A model generated the notes under the pieces. It did not search any database. It was not told where the DNA came from and worked only from the letters and a program-made list of their open reading frames with translations. Below, one piece after another: positions 1-9,157 of a stretch of DNA of 64,000 nt. The position numbers were made by a program, and so were the translations under genes. The stretch's first letter is position 1. The number at the start of each line of letters is the position of its first letter. The DNA lies in assembly GCF_013265555.1 (NCBI RefSeq), contig NZ_CP041345.1, positions 1,720,581 to 1,784,580 on the forward strand. Reading direction: 5' to 3'. This DNA is from Tenuifilum thalassicum. Its GTDB lineage: Bacteria; Bacteroidota; Bacteroidia; Bacteroidales; Tenuifilaceae.

Positions 1-2246
1 GGGATGACCACATATGGTCGCTTGACAGGAACTACCGCTATATTGCCTTTAATAAAGCTTGGGCCGAGATGTTCAAGTTGTACTATAAACAGGAACTCAA
101 ACAGGGAATGAATGCATTAGATTTCCTTGAAGGGAGCGATAAAGAATTTTGGATTGAAAAGTGTGAGAGAGCCTTTAAAGGTGAAAAGGTAAAGTTCACA
201 AGAGCATATAAGCTGTGGGATGGAACCCACTACTATCAGGTATCGTTGAATCCTATAGCTGTTGAAAATTCAATCACCGGAGTATCAATAATAAGTGTCG
301 ATATAACAGAGCAAGTTACAAGCACCCAGCGCTATAAAACCCTGTTTGAACATGCCCCTGTGCCACTTTGGGAAGAGGATTTTTCTGATGTTAAAAAGCT
401 CCTTTCCTCACTCAAAGATGAGGGTGTTGATGATTTTGAAACCTATCTTGAACAACATCCCGAGGTAGTAAACAGGTGTGTCGAAATGGTCAAAATTCTG
501 GACATCAACGATAGTGTTCTCATTCTACACGAGGCGGAAACAAAGGAGGAAATACTTGAAAGTTTAAATAAGATTTTCAACTGCGACTCTCTGAAAGCAT
601 TTAAGAACGAGTTACTTGCAATAGCTAACAATAAAACCGAATCGTTCTTTGAGGCAAAAGTTAAAACGCTAAAGGGCAATGAGCGTTACATTATTTTGCA
701 TTGGAACGTAGTACCCGGTTACGAGGAAACCCTTGAGCGGGTTTATATTTCCACGCTCGATATCACCCAAATGAAAAAATCAGAGGAAGCCATTAGAGAG
801 AGCGAAAACAGGTATCGTACCCTCTTCGAACAATCGTCGGATGCTATTTTTCTGGTTGATCTGGATAGTAAAGTGATAGACTTTAATCCTCGTAGCGTTG
901 AAATTCTTGGATATTCCGCTAATGAGCTATTAGGGATGAACCTATCAAGCATAGTCCATCCCGATGATTTGGCTGCAAAAGATCACGCCAGAGCTATTAA
1001 AGATTTAAGTGAGGGAAAAACAATTTATGCAGAGTATAGGGTTAGGAAAAAGGATGGAACATATATCCCAATAGAACTTAGTGTCAAACAAATTGATAAA
1101 AACCGTTTTCTAAACATTGCACGCGATATTTCGGAACGAAAAAAGGTTGAGGAAGAGATTAAAAGCTATAACAGAAGGTTAGTAGATATCCTTGAAAACA
1201 TGTCCGACGCATTTGTTGCACTTGACAGGAACTGGTGCTACACCTATATGAACGAAAAGGCAGCAAAAATATTTAACCGGGATGCCAAAGAAATGATTGG
1301 GAAGCATATATGGACCGAATTTCCCGAAGGCGTTGGGCAACCCTTTCACCTGAACTACGAAAAAGCCATGAATGAGAAGGTATTCATTAAAATGGAAGAG
1401 TACTATCCCCCTTACGATAAATGGTTTGAAAACAGAATTAATCCAACCGACGATGGTATTGCTATCTTCTTTTCAGATATAACTGACCGTAAAAAGGCAG
1501 AACAGGAAATACTAAAGCTAAACACCGAACTTGAAAAGCGTGTTTTTGAACGTACTATTGAGCTGCAGAACGCCAATCAGGAGCTGGAAGAGTTTGCCTA
1601 CTCCATATCGCACGACCTGAAAGCACCGCTTAGGTCGATAAGAGGTTTTTCCGAAATCATTTCGAACCGTTACCGTTCGGTTCTTGACGAGGAAGGACAG
1701 AAATATTTTAACTACATTCTGGAATCGAGCAACCATATGGCCACTCTTATCGACGACCTGCTTAAATTTGCGCGTCTGGCAAAGAAAAGAACAAGCAATG
1801 AGCTGGTGGACCTGAACAACTTGCTACAAACAGTAATGCACGATTTAAAAGTTGATATTGACAAATCACAGGCTACAATTAAAATTCAACAACTCCCCAT
1901 TGTTAAGGGCGACAAAACCCTACTGGTACAAATATTCTCAAACCTGATTTCTAATGCCATTACCTATACCAAAAAAGGAACTTATCCAGAAATTCAACTA
2001 TCATCACAAGAAAAATCTGATAGTTACGTTATTGAGGTAATGGATAATGGAATTGGAATTCCCCCTGAGTACCATGAAAAAATCTTTAACCTCTTTCAAA
2101 GACTACATTCCCAAAGGGAGTATCCCGGAACAGGTATAGGTCTTGCATTGGTAAAAAAAGCCGTACACGCATTGGGTGGTGAAATTACACTGAAATCGGA
2201 AGTTGACAATGGCACTTCTTTTTATATAACTTTACCTAAATACTGA
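1..2246 (+). CDS. Multi-PAS sensor histidine kinase, 5' end outside window
   Basis: This is a sensor histidine kinase whose reading frame is open from base 3, so the true start lies upstream; the ATG at 69 falls inside a PAS domain and is not the start. At least four PAS-type sensor regions follow one another (about 3-320, 330-780, 800-1150, 1180-1490), then a coiled stretch, a HisKA domain with the H box SISHDLKAPLRS (the His codon is at 1611), and a HATPase domain with N box and a GTGIGLALVKKAV glycine box. No transmembrane segment is visible in the part seen, so it looks cytosolic. The H box resembles that of phytochrome-like kinases, which fits the Rcp1-type regulator that starts 4 bases after its stop. 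The ligand is not predictable. Confidence 0.93.
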   Translation, partial: DDHIWSLDRNYRYIAFNKAWAEMFKLYYKQELKQGMNALDFLEGSDKEFWIEKCERAFKGEKVKFTRAYKLWDGTHYYQVSLNPIAVENSITGVSIISVDITEQVTSTQRYKTLFEHAPVPLWEEDFSDVKKLLSSLKDEGVDDFETYLEQHPEVVNRCVEMVKILDINDSVLILHEAETKEEILESLNKIFNCDSLKAFKNELLAIANNKTESFFEAKVKTLKGNERYIILHWNVVPGYEETLERVYISTLDITQMKKSEEAIRESENRYRTLFEQSSDAIFLVDLDSKVIDFNPRSVEILGYSANELLGMNLSSIVHPDDLAAKDHARAIKDLSEGKTIYAEYRVRKKDGTYIPIELSVKQIDKNRFLNIARDISERKKVEEEIKSYNRRLVDILENMSDAFVALDRNWCYTYMNEKAAKIFNRDAKEMIGKHIWTEFPEGVGQPFHLNYEKAMNEKVFIKMEEYYPPYDKWFENRINPTDDGIAIFFSDITDRKKAEQEILKLNTELEKRVFERTIELQNANQELEEFAYSISHDLKAPLRSIRGFSEIISNRYRSVLDEEGQKYFNYILESSNHMATLIDDLLKFARLAKKRTSNELVDLNNLLQTVMHDLKVDIDKSQATIKIQQLPIVKGDKTLLVQIFSNLISNAITYTKKGTYPEIQLSSQEKSDSYVIEVMDNGIGIPPEYHEKIFNLFQRLHSQREYPGTGIGLALVKKAVHALGGEITLKSEVDNGTSFYITLPKY

Positions 2247-2250
2247 AACT

Positions 2251-2694
2251 ATGGATAGGGAATCCATCATTCTACTTGTTGAGGATAACGAAATGGACAT
2301 AGCACTCACCCTGGATGCTTTCCGCCAGGTACATCTATCCAACAGGATAGAAATATGTAACAATGGTGAGGACGCATTAAACTATATGTTTGGTAGGGGA
2401 AATTATACCGACCGGAAACTTCATCCGCTACCCGATCTAATTCTGCTTGATCTTAAGATGCCAAGAATTTCCGGACTTGATGTTCTCCGTGAAATTAAAA
2501 GCACCGAAAAATTAAAACGGATACCGGTTATCGTTTTAACATCATCAAAGGATGAGGGCGATAGGGCAATGAGCTACGATATGGGTGCAAATAGCTACCT
2601 GGTCAAACCCATATCATTTAATGGCTTCCTCGAAGTCGTTAAATCTATTACCAACTACTGGTTAACTCTAAACATTGAACCACCGCTTGAGTAG
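2251..2694 (+). CDS. Rcp1-type single-domain response regulator
   Basis: A 147-residue protein consisting only of a receiver domain. The acidic pair is at E11-D12, the phospho-acceptor is D67 in ILLDLKMP, the Thr/Ser switch lies in VIVLTSS, and the conserved Lys is in YLVKPIS. The longer loop before the phospho-Asp (about residues 45-62) is typical of Rcp1, the partner of cyanobacterial phytochrome Cph1, and of related regulators found next to PAS kinases. It starts 4 bases after the upstream kinase and is almost certainly co-transcribed and its direct phosphorylation partner. With no output domain it must act by protein contact or as a phosphate relay. Confidence 0.93.
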   Translation: MDRESIILLVEDNEMDIALTLDAFRQVHLSNRIEICNNGEDALNYMFGRGNYTDRKLHPLPDLILLDLKMPRISGLDVLREIKSTEKLKRIPVIVLTSSKDEGDRAMSYDMGANSYLVKPISFNGFLEVVKSITNYWLTLNIEPPLE

Positions 2695-2773
2695 CGTTAA
2701 AATTTCTGATTTACACATAATTATAAACTTTCTCAGCATTCATTTGTTTATACTGAAAGTTTCATAACAAAGA

Positions 2774-4876
2774 ATGATGAAGAATAAAATTAAAGTATTA
2801 TATATCGATGACAACCCTTTGGATATGGCATTGGTAAAAGATGCCCTTTTAAAGGGACATTCAAACTTCTTATTGCACGAGGTAAAAAACAGGGAGGAAT
2901 TGGAATCGATCCTAAAGGTTGAACGTTTCGATATTGTGCTATCCGATTTCAACATATTAGGCTATGAGGGATTACAGGTAATTGATCACCTCAAACAATT
3001 CTACCCCGATACACCTGTAATAATTGTAACCGGAACTGGCTCCGAGGAGTACGCAGTGGAATCGATGAAAAGAGGAGCCTTCGATTATATTATCAAAACC
3101 CCTAAACATATACAAAAGCTTCCCGAAAGCATAAAGAATGTCCTAAAATCGGCACAGCTAGAAAAAACCAAAGAGATTATTTATAACATTTCTTTGGCAG
3201 TTCTTAAAACCGATGACCTCAAGGAATTTATTGAACTTGTAAAAAAAGAGCTCTCGAAAATAATTGATACAACCAATTTTTTTGTGGCGCTATACGACAA
3301 TAGCACTAATTCGTTTAGCTTGCCATTTCATAAGGATGAATTTGATAAAATTGATATTTTCCCCAAGGAGAAAACCATATCGCATTACGTTGTTAAAACC
3401 AAAAAAACATTGCTTGCCAGCCTTAGCGATTTAAAAAAGTTAGAGCAAGATGGTGAAATAAAGCGTCAGGGAAAAGAATCTCTATCATGGTTAGGTTTAC
3501 CTCTTAAAGTTGACGAGAAGGTAATTGGTGTAATGGTCATACAAAGCTATACCGATACGGACGCCTATTCTCCTGAAGATATTGAGCTCCTTGAGATAAT
3601 ATCGGCTCCTATAAGCCTAGCCATACAAAGCAAGCAATCAAAAGATGAGCTTAAGAAGTTAAACCAGCTGCTCACACAAAAGAATAAAGAGCTTACAGAA
3701 AAGATAGACCAAATAAACCAGATGGTAAAAGAGCTTGAGAGAGCTAAAGAAAAGGCAGAAGAAAGCGATAAGCTTAAAAGTGTATTCCTTGCTAATATGA
3801 GTCACGAGATTCGTACCCCCATGAATAGCATCTTAGGCTTTGCAAATCTCCTTGAGAACCAAAATCTTAGCGAAATAAAACAAAAAGAGTACATTAATGT
3901 AATTAACCTTAGCGCCAAAAGACTTTTAAATACCATTAACGATTTAATAGATATCTCAAAAATTGAAGCAGGACAGGTAAAGCTTGTGGAAACCGAAACA
4001 AATATCAATAAGACTCTAAACGAGATTTACCGAGTATTTAAGCCCGAAGCTGCTAGAAAAGGAATAGTTCTAAACATAATTCCTACGCTAACAGATATGG
4101 CTGCGGATATTGTTGCTGATGAAAATAAACTTTTTGGAATTCTAACCAACCTAACAAAAAATGCAATAAAGTTTACCGATAAAGGCTCCATCAATATCGG
4201 ATACTATGTAAAAGATAATTTTGTTGAGTTTTTTGTGGAAGATTCTGGGATTGGTATACCCAGTAACAGGATTGAAGCCGTTTTCAACAGATTTGAGCAG
4301 GCTGACATTGAGGATAAACGTGCACACCAAGGTTCAGGTTTGGGGCTTGCAATTGCCAAGTCGTATGTTGAGTTGATGGAGGGAAAAATTTGGGTTCAAT
4401 CCACTGAAGGAAAGGGCTCAACATTTTGGTTTACTATTCCTTACAAAGTTACTACAAACAATAAAGCTGAACAGCTTCAAGATCCTAAATCGCAAAGAGA
4501 TGAAAGTCGATTAAAAAAGAATCTTAATGTTTTAATAGCCGAAGATGATGAAATAAATCTACTATACCTGCAAACCATTGTGGAAACGTTTAGCAATAAA
4601 ATGTGGATAGCAAAGTCGGGGATTGAGGCTGTTGAAATGTGCAAGCAGAACCCCGAAATCAACCTGGTACTCATGGATATAAAGATGCCATACATGAATG
4701 GATATCAGGCTACCCAGGAAATTAGACGACTTAATAAGGATCTTGTTATTATTGCTCAAACCGCACATGCACTGATTGACGATCGCCAAAAGGCTCTTAA
4801 TGCAGGTTGTGATGGCTACATAGCAAAACCGATTAACAAGGAAGAGCTAATTGAACTTATATCGCAATTCTTTTAA
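2774..4876 (+). CDS. Hybrid histidine kinase (REC-GAF-HisKA-HATPase-REC)
   Basis: A 700-residue soluble hybrid kinase. The N-terminal receiver (residues 5-125) has D58 in IVLSDFN; a GAF sensor spans about 140-290; a coiled coil at 290-335 leads to HisKA with the canonical box NMSHEIRTPMN (H344); the HATPase carries DSGIGIP and GSGLGLAIAKS; the C-terminal receiver (about 580-700) has D635 in LMDIKMP. The REC at the front suggests it is itself controlled by an upstream kinase, probably one of its two neighbours, so the three genes may form one phosphorelay. A gap of 79 bases separates it from the response regulator. No DNA-binding output is present. Confidence 0.93.
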   Translation: MMKNKIKVLYIDDNPLDMALVKDALLKGHSNFLLHEVKNREELESILKVERFDIVLSDFNILGYEGLQVIDHLKQFYPDTPVIIVTGTGSEEYAVESMKRGAFDYIIKTPKHIQKLPESIKNVLKSAQLEKTKEIIYNISLAVLKTDDLKEFIELVKKELSKIIDTTNFFVALYDNSTNSFSLPFHKDEFDKIDIFPKEKTISHYVVKTKKTLLASLSDLKKLEQDGEIKRQGKESLSWLGLPLKVDEKVIGVMVIQSYTDTDAYSPEDIELLEIISAPISLAIQSKQSKDELKKLNQLLTQKNKELTEKIDQINQMVKELERAKEKAEESDKLKSVFLANMSHEIRTPMNSILGFANLLENQNLSEIKQKEYINVINLSAKRLLNTINDLIDISKIEAGQVKLVETETNINKTLNEIYRVFKPEAARKGIVLNIIPTLTDMAADIVADENKLFGILTNLTKNAIKFTDKGSINIGYYVKDNFVEFFVEDSGIGIPSNRIEAVFNRFEQADIEDKRAHQGSGLGLAIAKSYVELMEGKIWVQSTEGKGSTFWFTIPYKVTTNNKAEQLQDPKSQRDESRLKKNLNVLIAEDDEINLLYLQTIVETFSNKMWIAKSGIEAVEMCKQNPEINLVLMDIKMPYMNGYQATQEIRRLNKDLVIIAQTAHALIDDRQKALNAGCDGYIAKPINKEELIELISQFF

Positions 4877-5134
4877 AGTATAAAAATTCAAGATTTAAGA
4901 TTTAAGATTCAAGAATTGCCACATGAACTTCCGATACATTCCGAATGTTTCCGAATCATTCCGTGTTATTCATTCCTCTAACTTCTTCTAACTTCCTCAT
5001 ATTCTTCCACCAGAGATGCTTCGACAAGCTCAGCATGACAAATCTCTGCACACTGCACACAGTACACTGTACACTGCACACTGTACACTGCTCTTCTATC
5101 CCCCTAATATTCTTCAACCCAACCTATTCCACTA
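4877..5134. other. Non-coding stretch with repeats between convergent genes
   Basis: This 258-base stretch between the kinase and the symporter holds no credible gene. It starts with short reiterations of ATTTAAGATT (about 4886-4915), continues with pyrimidine-rich TTCCG reiterations, then an imperfect hairpin repeat, and ends in CACTG-type short tandem repeats. A small frame at 4945-5169 is produced by the repeat itself and is not a gene. Confidence 0.7.
4928..5093. repeat. Dispersed repeat element, copy near 5 kb
   Basis: A composite element made of TTCCG-rich DNA, a block reading CCTCTAACTT and ACTTCCTCATATTCTTCC, a hairpin repeat (5012-5040) and a run of TACACTG/CACACTG units. The same order of parts, with many substitutions, occurs at 13338-13482. 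Such elements are non-coding and commonly lie between convergent or unrelated genes. Confidence 0.75.
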
Positions 5135-6550
5135 CTACCTACTCTTCAGGTCGAACTCCCCTGCTTTAAGACGTTTTAGGTAGGCATCGGCTTCGGCTTT
5201 CATTACAGGGAATAGAAGCAATAGCGCCATAAGGTTAGGAATGCTCATAAAGGTGATTACCATATCAACAAAGTGCCAAACCAAATCGATTCCCCAAACT
5301 GAGCCAAAGAATACAAAGAGAGTGAAAAAATAGTAGTAAGGCTTTATGGCCTTATCGCCAAAGATATACTGAGCAGTTCTGGTGCCGTAGTACGACCAGC
5401 TAATAATGGTTGAAAAGGCAAAAAGCAGTAGGCTTATTGCTACCATGTGGTGTGCTAAAAATCCCAAACCTATTTTACCTAAACCTTCCTGGAAAGCAGC
5501 AACTGTCATTCCAACTCCTTTAATTGCACCGTCAACCTTCCAAACACCAGTTAATACAATTACAAGCGAAGTTATAGTACAAATTAGCAGAGTATCGATA
5601 AAAGGCTCAAGCGAGGCCACAAACCCTTCGCGCATGGGATAAGGAGTTTTGGCTGCAGCATGTGCCATTGGAGCAGAACCCTGTCCGGCTTCGTTGGAGA
5701 ATAATCCACGACGAACTCCCCATATCATGGTCATGAAAAAGGTTGACCCAATAAAACCACCCGTAGCAGCATGCCCAGTAAAAGCACTCTTCACTATTAA
5801 TGCAAATGCCGCGGGCACATCGGAAATGTGAACCCCAATTACAATTAATGCAGATGTGATATAAATTACTGCCATAAATGGAACCAATCTGGATGTTACA
5901 TTGGCAATTCGCTTTAGCCCACCAACCACTATAAGGAAAACCAGAGCCGAGATGGTTAAACCTGTATAAAGCACAGGTATGTTGTAGCTCGTGTTTAATA
6001 CATCGGAAATAGAGTTGGCTTGTGCCATATTGCCAGTTCCAAATGAGCAAAGAATCCCAGCAAAAGCAAAGAAAACAGCCAACCTTTTGGCCCAAATCCC
6101 TAGCTTATCCTTTAATCCATGCTCAATATAATACATTGGACCACCCGAAACGGTACCATCGGCATTTATCTTTCTAAACTTCTGGGCAAGAGTACATTCT
6201 ACCATTTTAAGCATCATACCAAAAAAACCAGTAACCCAAAGCCAGAATATTGCTCCTGGACCGCCATAGTAAATAGCCAAGGTCACCCCCACTATATTTC
6301 CAGTTCCCACCGTGCCCGATAAGGCAGTGGTTAAGGCTTTGAAATGGCTAACATCACCTGTGTCCGATTTCTTGCTATACTTCCCACGAACAAGGTCAAT
6401 AGCATGTTTAAAATGGCTTACCTGTAAAAACCTGAGCCTGATAGTGTAATAAATTCCTGTTGGTACAAGTAAGGCAAGAATTAGATACCCACCTACATAC
6501 TCATTGTAAAGCTGAATTACATAGTCGAAACTTTCCAAAAAAGAATTCAT
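5135..6550 (-). CDS. alsT: Sodium:alanine symporter family transporter
   Basis: A 471-residue inner-membrane protein of the AGCS family (alanine or glycine:cation symporters), which import small neutral amino acids with sodium. The family signature is clear: ALTTALSGTVGTGNIVGV in the first third, GGPMYYIEHGL after it, and the conserved NEAGQGSAPMAHAAA stretch near residues 290-305. About ten hydrophobic segments are visible and the length is normal. It is transcribed alone from a promoter at 6580-6609 on the minus strand, overlapping the terminator of the gene behind it. The substrate could be alanine, glycine or serine; sequence alone does not decide. Confidence 0.94.
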   Translation of the reverse strand: MNSFLESFDYVIQLYNEYVGGYLILALLVPTGIYYTIRLRFLQVSHFKHAIDLVRGKYSKKSDTGDVSHFKALTTALSGTVGTGNIVGVTLAIYYGGPGAIFWLWVTGFFGMMLKMVECTLAQKFRKINADGTVSGGPMYYIEHGLKDKLGIWAKRLAVFFAFAGILCSFGTGNMAQANSISDVLNTSYNIPVLYTGLTISALVFLIVVGGLKRIANVTSRLVPFMAVIYITSALIVIGVHISDVPAAFALIVKSAFTGHAATGGFIGSTFFMTMIWGVRRGLFSNEAGQGSAPMAHAAAKTPYPMREGFVASLEPFIDTLLICTITSLVIVLTGVWKVDGAIKGVGMTVAAFQEGLGKIGLGFLAHHMVAISLLLFAFSTIISWSYYGTRTAQYIFGDKAIKPYYYFFTLFVFFGSVWGIDLVWHFVDMVITFMSIPNLMALLLLFPVMKAEADAYLKRLKAGEFDLKSR

Positions 6551-6579
6551 GGTTTTAGAGTTTGGTTTAGGTTAGATTG

Positions 6580-6609
6580 CAAAAATAGAAAAAACAAAAA
6601 CCTGTCCAA
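6580..6609 (-). promoter_or_regulatory. Predicted promoter of the AGCS symporter gene
   Basis: On the minus strand TTG (6609-6607), 19 bases, then TATTTTTG (6587-6580) matches the Bacteroidota housekeeping pattern TTG-N19-21-TAnnTTTG. Transcription would start near 6573, some 20 bases before the ATG. The upstream TTG lies in the loop of the terminator hairpin at 6598-6623. Confidence 0.6.
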
Positions 6610-6623
6610 GAAAAGACAGGTTT
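6590..6623 (-). terminator. Rho-independent terminator of the 6648-7256 gene
   Basis: AAACCTGTC and GACAGGTTT form a 9-bp stem around an 8-base loop. Reading on the minus strand the stem is followed by a T-rich tract, 25 bases after the stop codon of the secreted-protein gene. Confidence 0.75.
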
Positions 6624-6647
6624 ATTGAGAAAAAGTTTAAATAGACA

Positions 6648-7256
6648 CTAGCGTTTCCTTCCAAACTGGAACCCCAAAGTAAATGCTGAAGTTGTAAATT
6701 TAGGAATGTCGGATTTACCAATAAGTAAGCCCTTAGGACAAAATGCAAAACCAATCGACAAGGCCGATTCATGCTTATCGGTATTATAAATTGGGAAAAC
6801 ATAGTTTACTTTAAAGGCTAAACCAGCATATCCCGAAAAACCATCGTTAATGGTTTCAAGATTTGAGCTGGGCTCAAAAGAGCGTGTCTGAAATACACTA
6901 TATACCCCAACAGCCAAATACATTTTAAAAAGTTCACCATCTGAATGAAATGGATTAATAAAAAAATCAACCCCTATCTTATTCTGAAGAGCAACAGCAC
7001 CAATGGAATCGGCCTGATAGTTAAAATTATTCAGCGAAAAATCGAAATTCAACTTGCTTGGGACACTCTTAATCATAAAATGATTGTAAAGCCCAAAACT
7101 CATGGCACGTCCAATTGTATACTTGTAAAAATCGGGCTGATTGGTGTTGTAAATATAGCCGCTTCCCATGTTAAAAAACATTCCAGAAGACTTTTGCGCG
7201 TTGGCACCAAATGAAATAACGATGCCTAAAAGCCATAATGATACCAATTTTTTCAT
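6648..7256 (-). CDS. Exported hypothetical protein, possible outer-membrane barrel
   Basis: A protein of 202 residues if started at the ATG at 7256, giving MKKLVSLWLLGIVISFGANAQ, a clear Sec signal peptide with an AxA-Q cleavage site. A longer frame begins at 7292 but would bury this signal. The mature part alternates aromatic and polar residues in strand-like blocks and ends in AFTLGFQFGRKR, which suggests a small beta-barrel such as the PorT or OmpW-like proteins common in Bacteroidota. I do not recognise a specific family. The gene stands alone and has its own terminator. Confidence 0.75.
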   Translation of the reverse strand: MKKLVSLWLLGIVISFGANAQKSSGMFFNMGSGYIYNTNQPDFYKYTIGRAMSFGLYNHFMIKSVPSKLNFDFSLNNFNYQADSIGAVALQNKIGVDFFINPFHSDGELFKMYLAVGVYSVFQTRSFEPSSNLETINDGFSGYAGLAFKVNYVFPIYNTDKHESALSIGFAFCPKGLLIGKSDIPKFTTSAFTLGFQFGRKR

Positions 7257-7564
7257 TTTCAATAGTTTTAAATGGAACAATAACAAGACCACTAAATTTT
7301 AACCTGAAATGCTAAACATAATAAACGATAAAATTAAAAATATCTAATCAAAAAAAAATTAAGTAAGAATATTTAATTAAAAAAACATTTTTCTTTGTTC
7401 ATAACCCTTTATTTAAGAAATCATAAATTATGGTTAACCTTTGCCATAATCACCTAAAGGGATTACCTTTGCCCATATTTATTATGACTTACTGAAATAT
7501 CATTTTTTTAGCATACATAGTAAGTGTTTTATAACTTGATGAGATAAAAAAGTAACTTCAGTTT
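7257..7564. other. AT-rich divergent intergenic region
   Basis: This 308-base gap separates two divergent genes. It is very AT-rich with A and T runs at 7330-7400 and contains a well matched promoter for mnmE at 7440-7471. I see no small gene or RNA in it. Confidence 0.7.
7440..7471 (+). promoter_or_regulatory. Predicted promoter of mnmE
   Basis: TTTG at 7440-7443, exactly 20 bases, then TACCTTTG at 7464-7471 fits the Bacteroidota consensus closely. The implied 5' leader before the ATG at 7565 is about 85 bases. Confidence 0.7.
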
Positions 7565-8968
7565 ATGACCCTCAATAATACCACAACCATAGCAGCCATA
7601 GCAACTCCCCCAGGAATGGGAGCCATTGCAGTAATCCGTTTAAGTGGTAGCAAAGCAATTGAAATAACCGATAAGCTGTTTCGCCCAGTAAAAAAGAAGA
7701 AAAGTCTTTTGGAGCAAGCACCATACACCATACATTACGGTTCCATAATGGATGGCAATCGCGAGGTCGACCAGGTTCTTGTCAGCCTTTTTAAAGCGCC
7801 CCATAGCTACACAGGTGAGGATGTAGTGGAGATATCGTGCCACGGTTCGGTTGTAATCCAACAGCAGCTCTTGGAACTTTTTGTGCGTAATGGCGCACAA
7901 CTTGCCCAACCCGGGGAATTTACGCTAAGAGCGTTTATGAATGGTAAAATCGACCTTTCGCAAGCCGAAGCCATTGCCGACCTGATAGCATCTACCAATG
8001 AAACAGCACGTCGTGTGGCGCTAAACCAAATGCGTGGTGGTATTTCGAATAAGCTGGCAGAACTCCGAAATGAGCTACTAAAATTTACCGCCCTCGTTGA
8101 GCTGGAACTCGATTTTAGCGAGGAAGATGTTGAGTTTGCCGATAGAACCGAACTTACCAACCTGATAAGTACGATTATAGCCGAGATTGATAAGCTATCT
8201 GCAACATTCAGCCAAGGAAACGCCATTAAATCTGGAATACCTGTTACCATTGCTGGTAAACCAAATGTTGGAAAATCAACCCTGCTCAACCGCTTGCTAA
8301 ACGAGGAGAAAGCAATAGTTTCGGAGATTGCTGGAACTACTCGCGATACCATTGAGGATACTATTCATTTAGGTGGTATCAACTTTCGCTTTATCGATAC
8401 CGCTGGAATTCGCCATACAACCGACACCATTGAAAGTATTGGGATAGAACGTGCCTACAATAAGATTGAAAAGGCACGCATTGTTCTTTATCTCACCGAT
8501 GCCCTATGCACTGCCAACGAGGTCATAGAAGAGCTAAACGAGTTTACGAAGCGAATTACAAGCTCACAAAAGCTTATCGTTCTGGTTAATAAGGAAGATA
8601 AGTCGACACAAAATCATGTTGATGAGCTAACTTCTGTTTTAAATCAAAAGGGCTACAATGCATTAGCCATCTCTGCCAAGGCTGGACATAACATCGATGC
8701 GCTACAACAAATGCTTATCGATTTAGGAAAAATAGATATCCCTGAGAACGTAGATGTTATAGTAACCAATGTCCGCCACTACAATGCATTAATTCAAGCC
8801 CGCGAAAGCTTGACTCAGGTAATTGATGGCCTAAAGGCCAACATAAGCGGCGACCTTTTAGCGGTTGATATCTACCAGGCACTCGACTATCTGGGAGAAA
8901 TAACTGGCGAAATTTCCAACGATGAGGTTTTAGGATACATATTTTCTAAATTCTGTATAGGCAAATAG
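7565..8968 (+). CDS. mnmE: tRNA uridine-5-carboxymethylaminomethyl modification GTPase MnmE
   Basis: A 467-residue potassium-dependent GTPase that works with MnmG to modify the wobble uridine of certain tRNAs. The N-terminal formyl-THF binding domain begins TIAAIATPPGMGAIAVIRLSG; the G domain has the P loop GKPNVGKST (near residue 230), the G2/K-loop AGTTRD, DTAGIR and the NKED box; the protein ends in the diagnostic CIGK with the catalytic Cys. Length is normal for the family. The start is fixed by the conserved N-terminus. It is followed by 189 non-coding bases and is probably monocistronic. Confidence 0.97.
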   Translation: MTLNNTTTIAAIATPPGMGAIAVIRLSGSKAIEITDKLFRPVKKKKSLLEQAPYTIHYGSIMDGNREVDQVLVSLFKAPHSYTGEDVVEISCHGSVVIQQQLLELFVRNGAQLAQPGEFTLRAFMNGKIDLSQAEAIADLIASTNETARRVALNQMRGGISNKLAELRNELLKFTALVELELDFSEEDVEFADRTELTNLISTIIAEIDKLSATFSQGNAIKSGIPVTIAGKPNVGKSTLLNRLLNEEKAIVSEIAGTTRDTIEDTIHLGGINFRFIDTAGIRHTTDTIESIGIERAYNKIEKARIVLYLTDALCTANEVIEELNEFTKRITSSQKLIVLVNKEDKSTQNHVDELTSVLNQKGYNALAISAKAGHNIDALQQMLIDLGKIDIPENVDVIVTNVRHYNALIQARESLTQVIDGLKANISGDLLAVDIYQALDYLGEITGEISNDEVLGYIFSKFCIGK

Positions 8969-9157
8969 TATCTGAAAATGAAGCATAAACACTAAGTCTT
9001 ACAACGCTAGTCATATCAACATCAACATAAAATTCAAGATAGCAAGAACAAAACACAACCAACTATTGATTTTGCTATTATTTTATTCTATTTTTATAAA
9101 TTATCTTGATATTTTTATACATCAATTTGTATCTTGTCAGGGATATAATATAAGGCG

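Noticed and set aside
4945-5169. A 74-codon frame after the hybrid kinase
   Set aside because: It shares the peptide SSNFLIFFHQ with the frame near 13.4 kb only because both lie in the same repeat, and it ends inside the symporter gene.
5607-6095. A 162-codon minus-strand frame inside the symporter gene
   Set aside because: It overlaps the conserved AGCS coding frame throughout and its Cys/Trp-rich composition is that of a shadow frame.
7257-7292. Longer N-terminus of the exported protein from 7292
   Set aside because: The extension puts twelve residues in front of a well-formed signal peptide starting at 7256.
7807-8352. A 181-codon minus-strand frame inside mnmE
   Set aside because: It is Ser/Arg-rich and antisense to the conserved MnmE G domain; it is a shadow of normal codon use.
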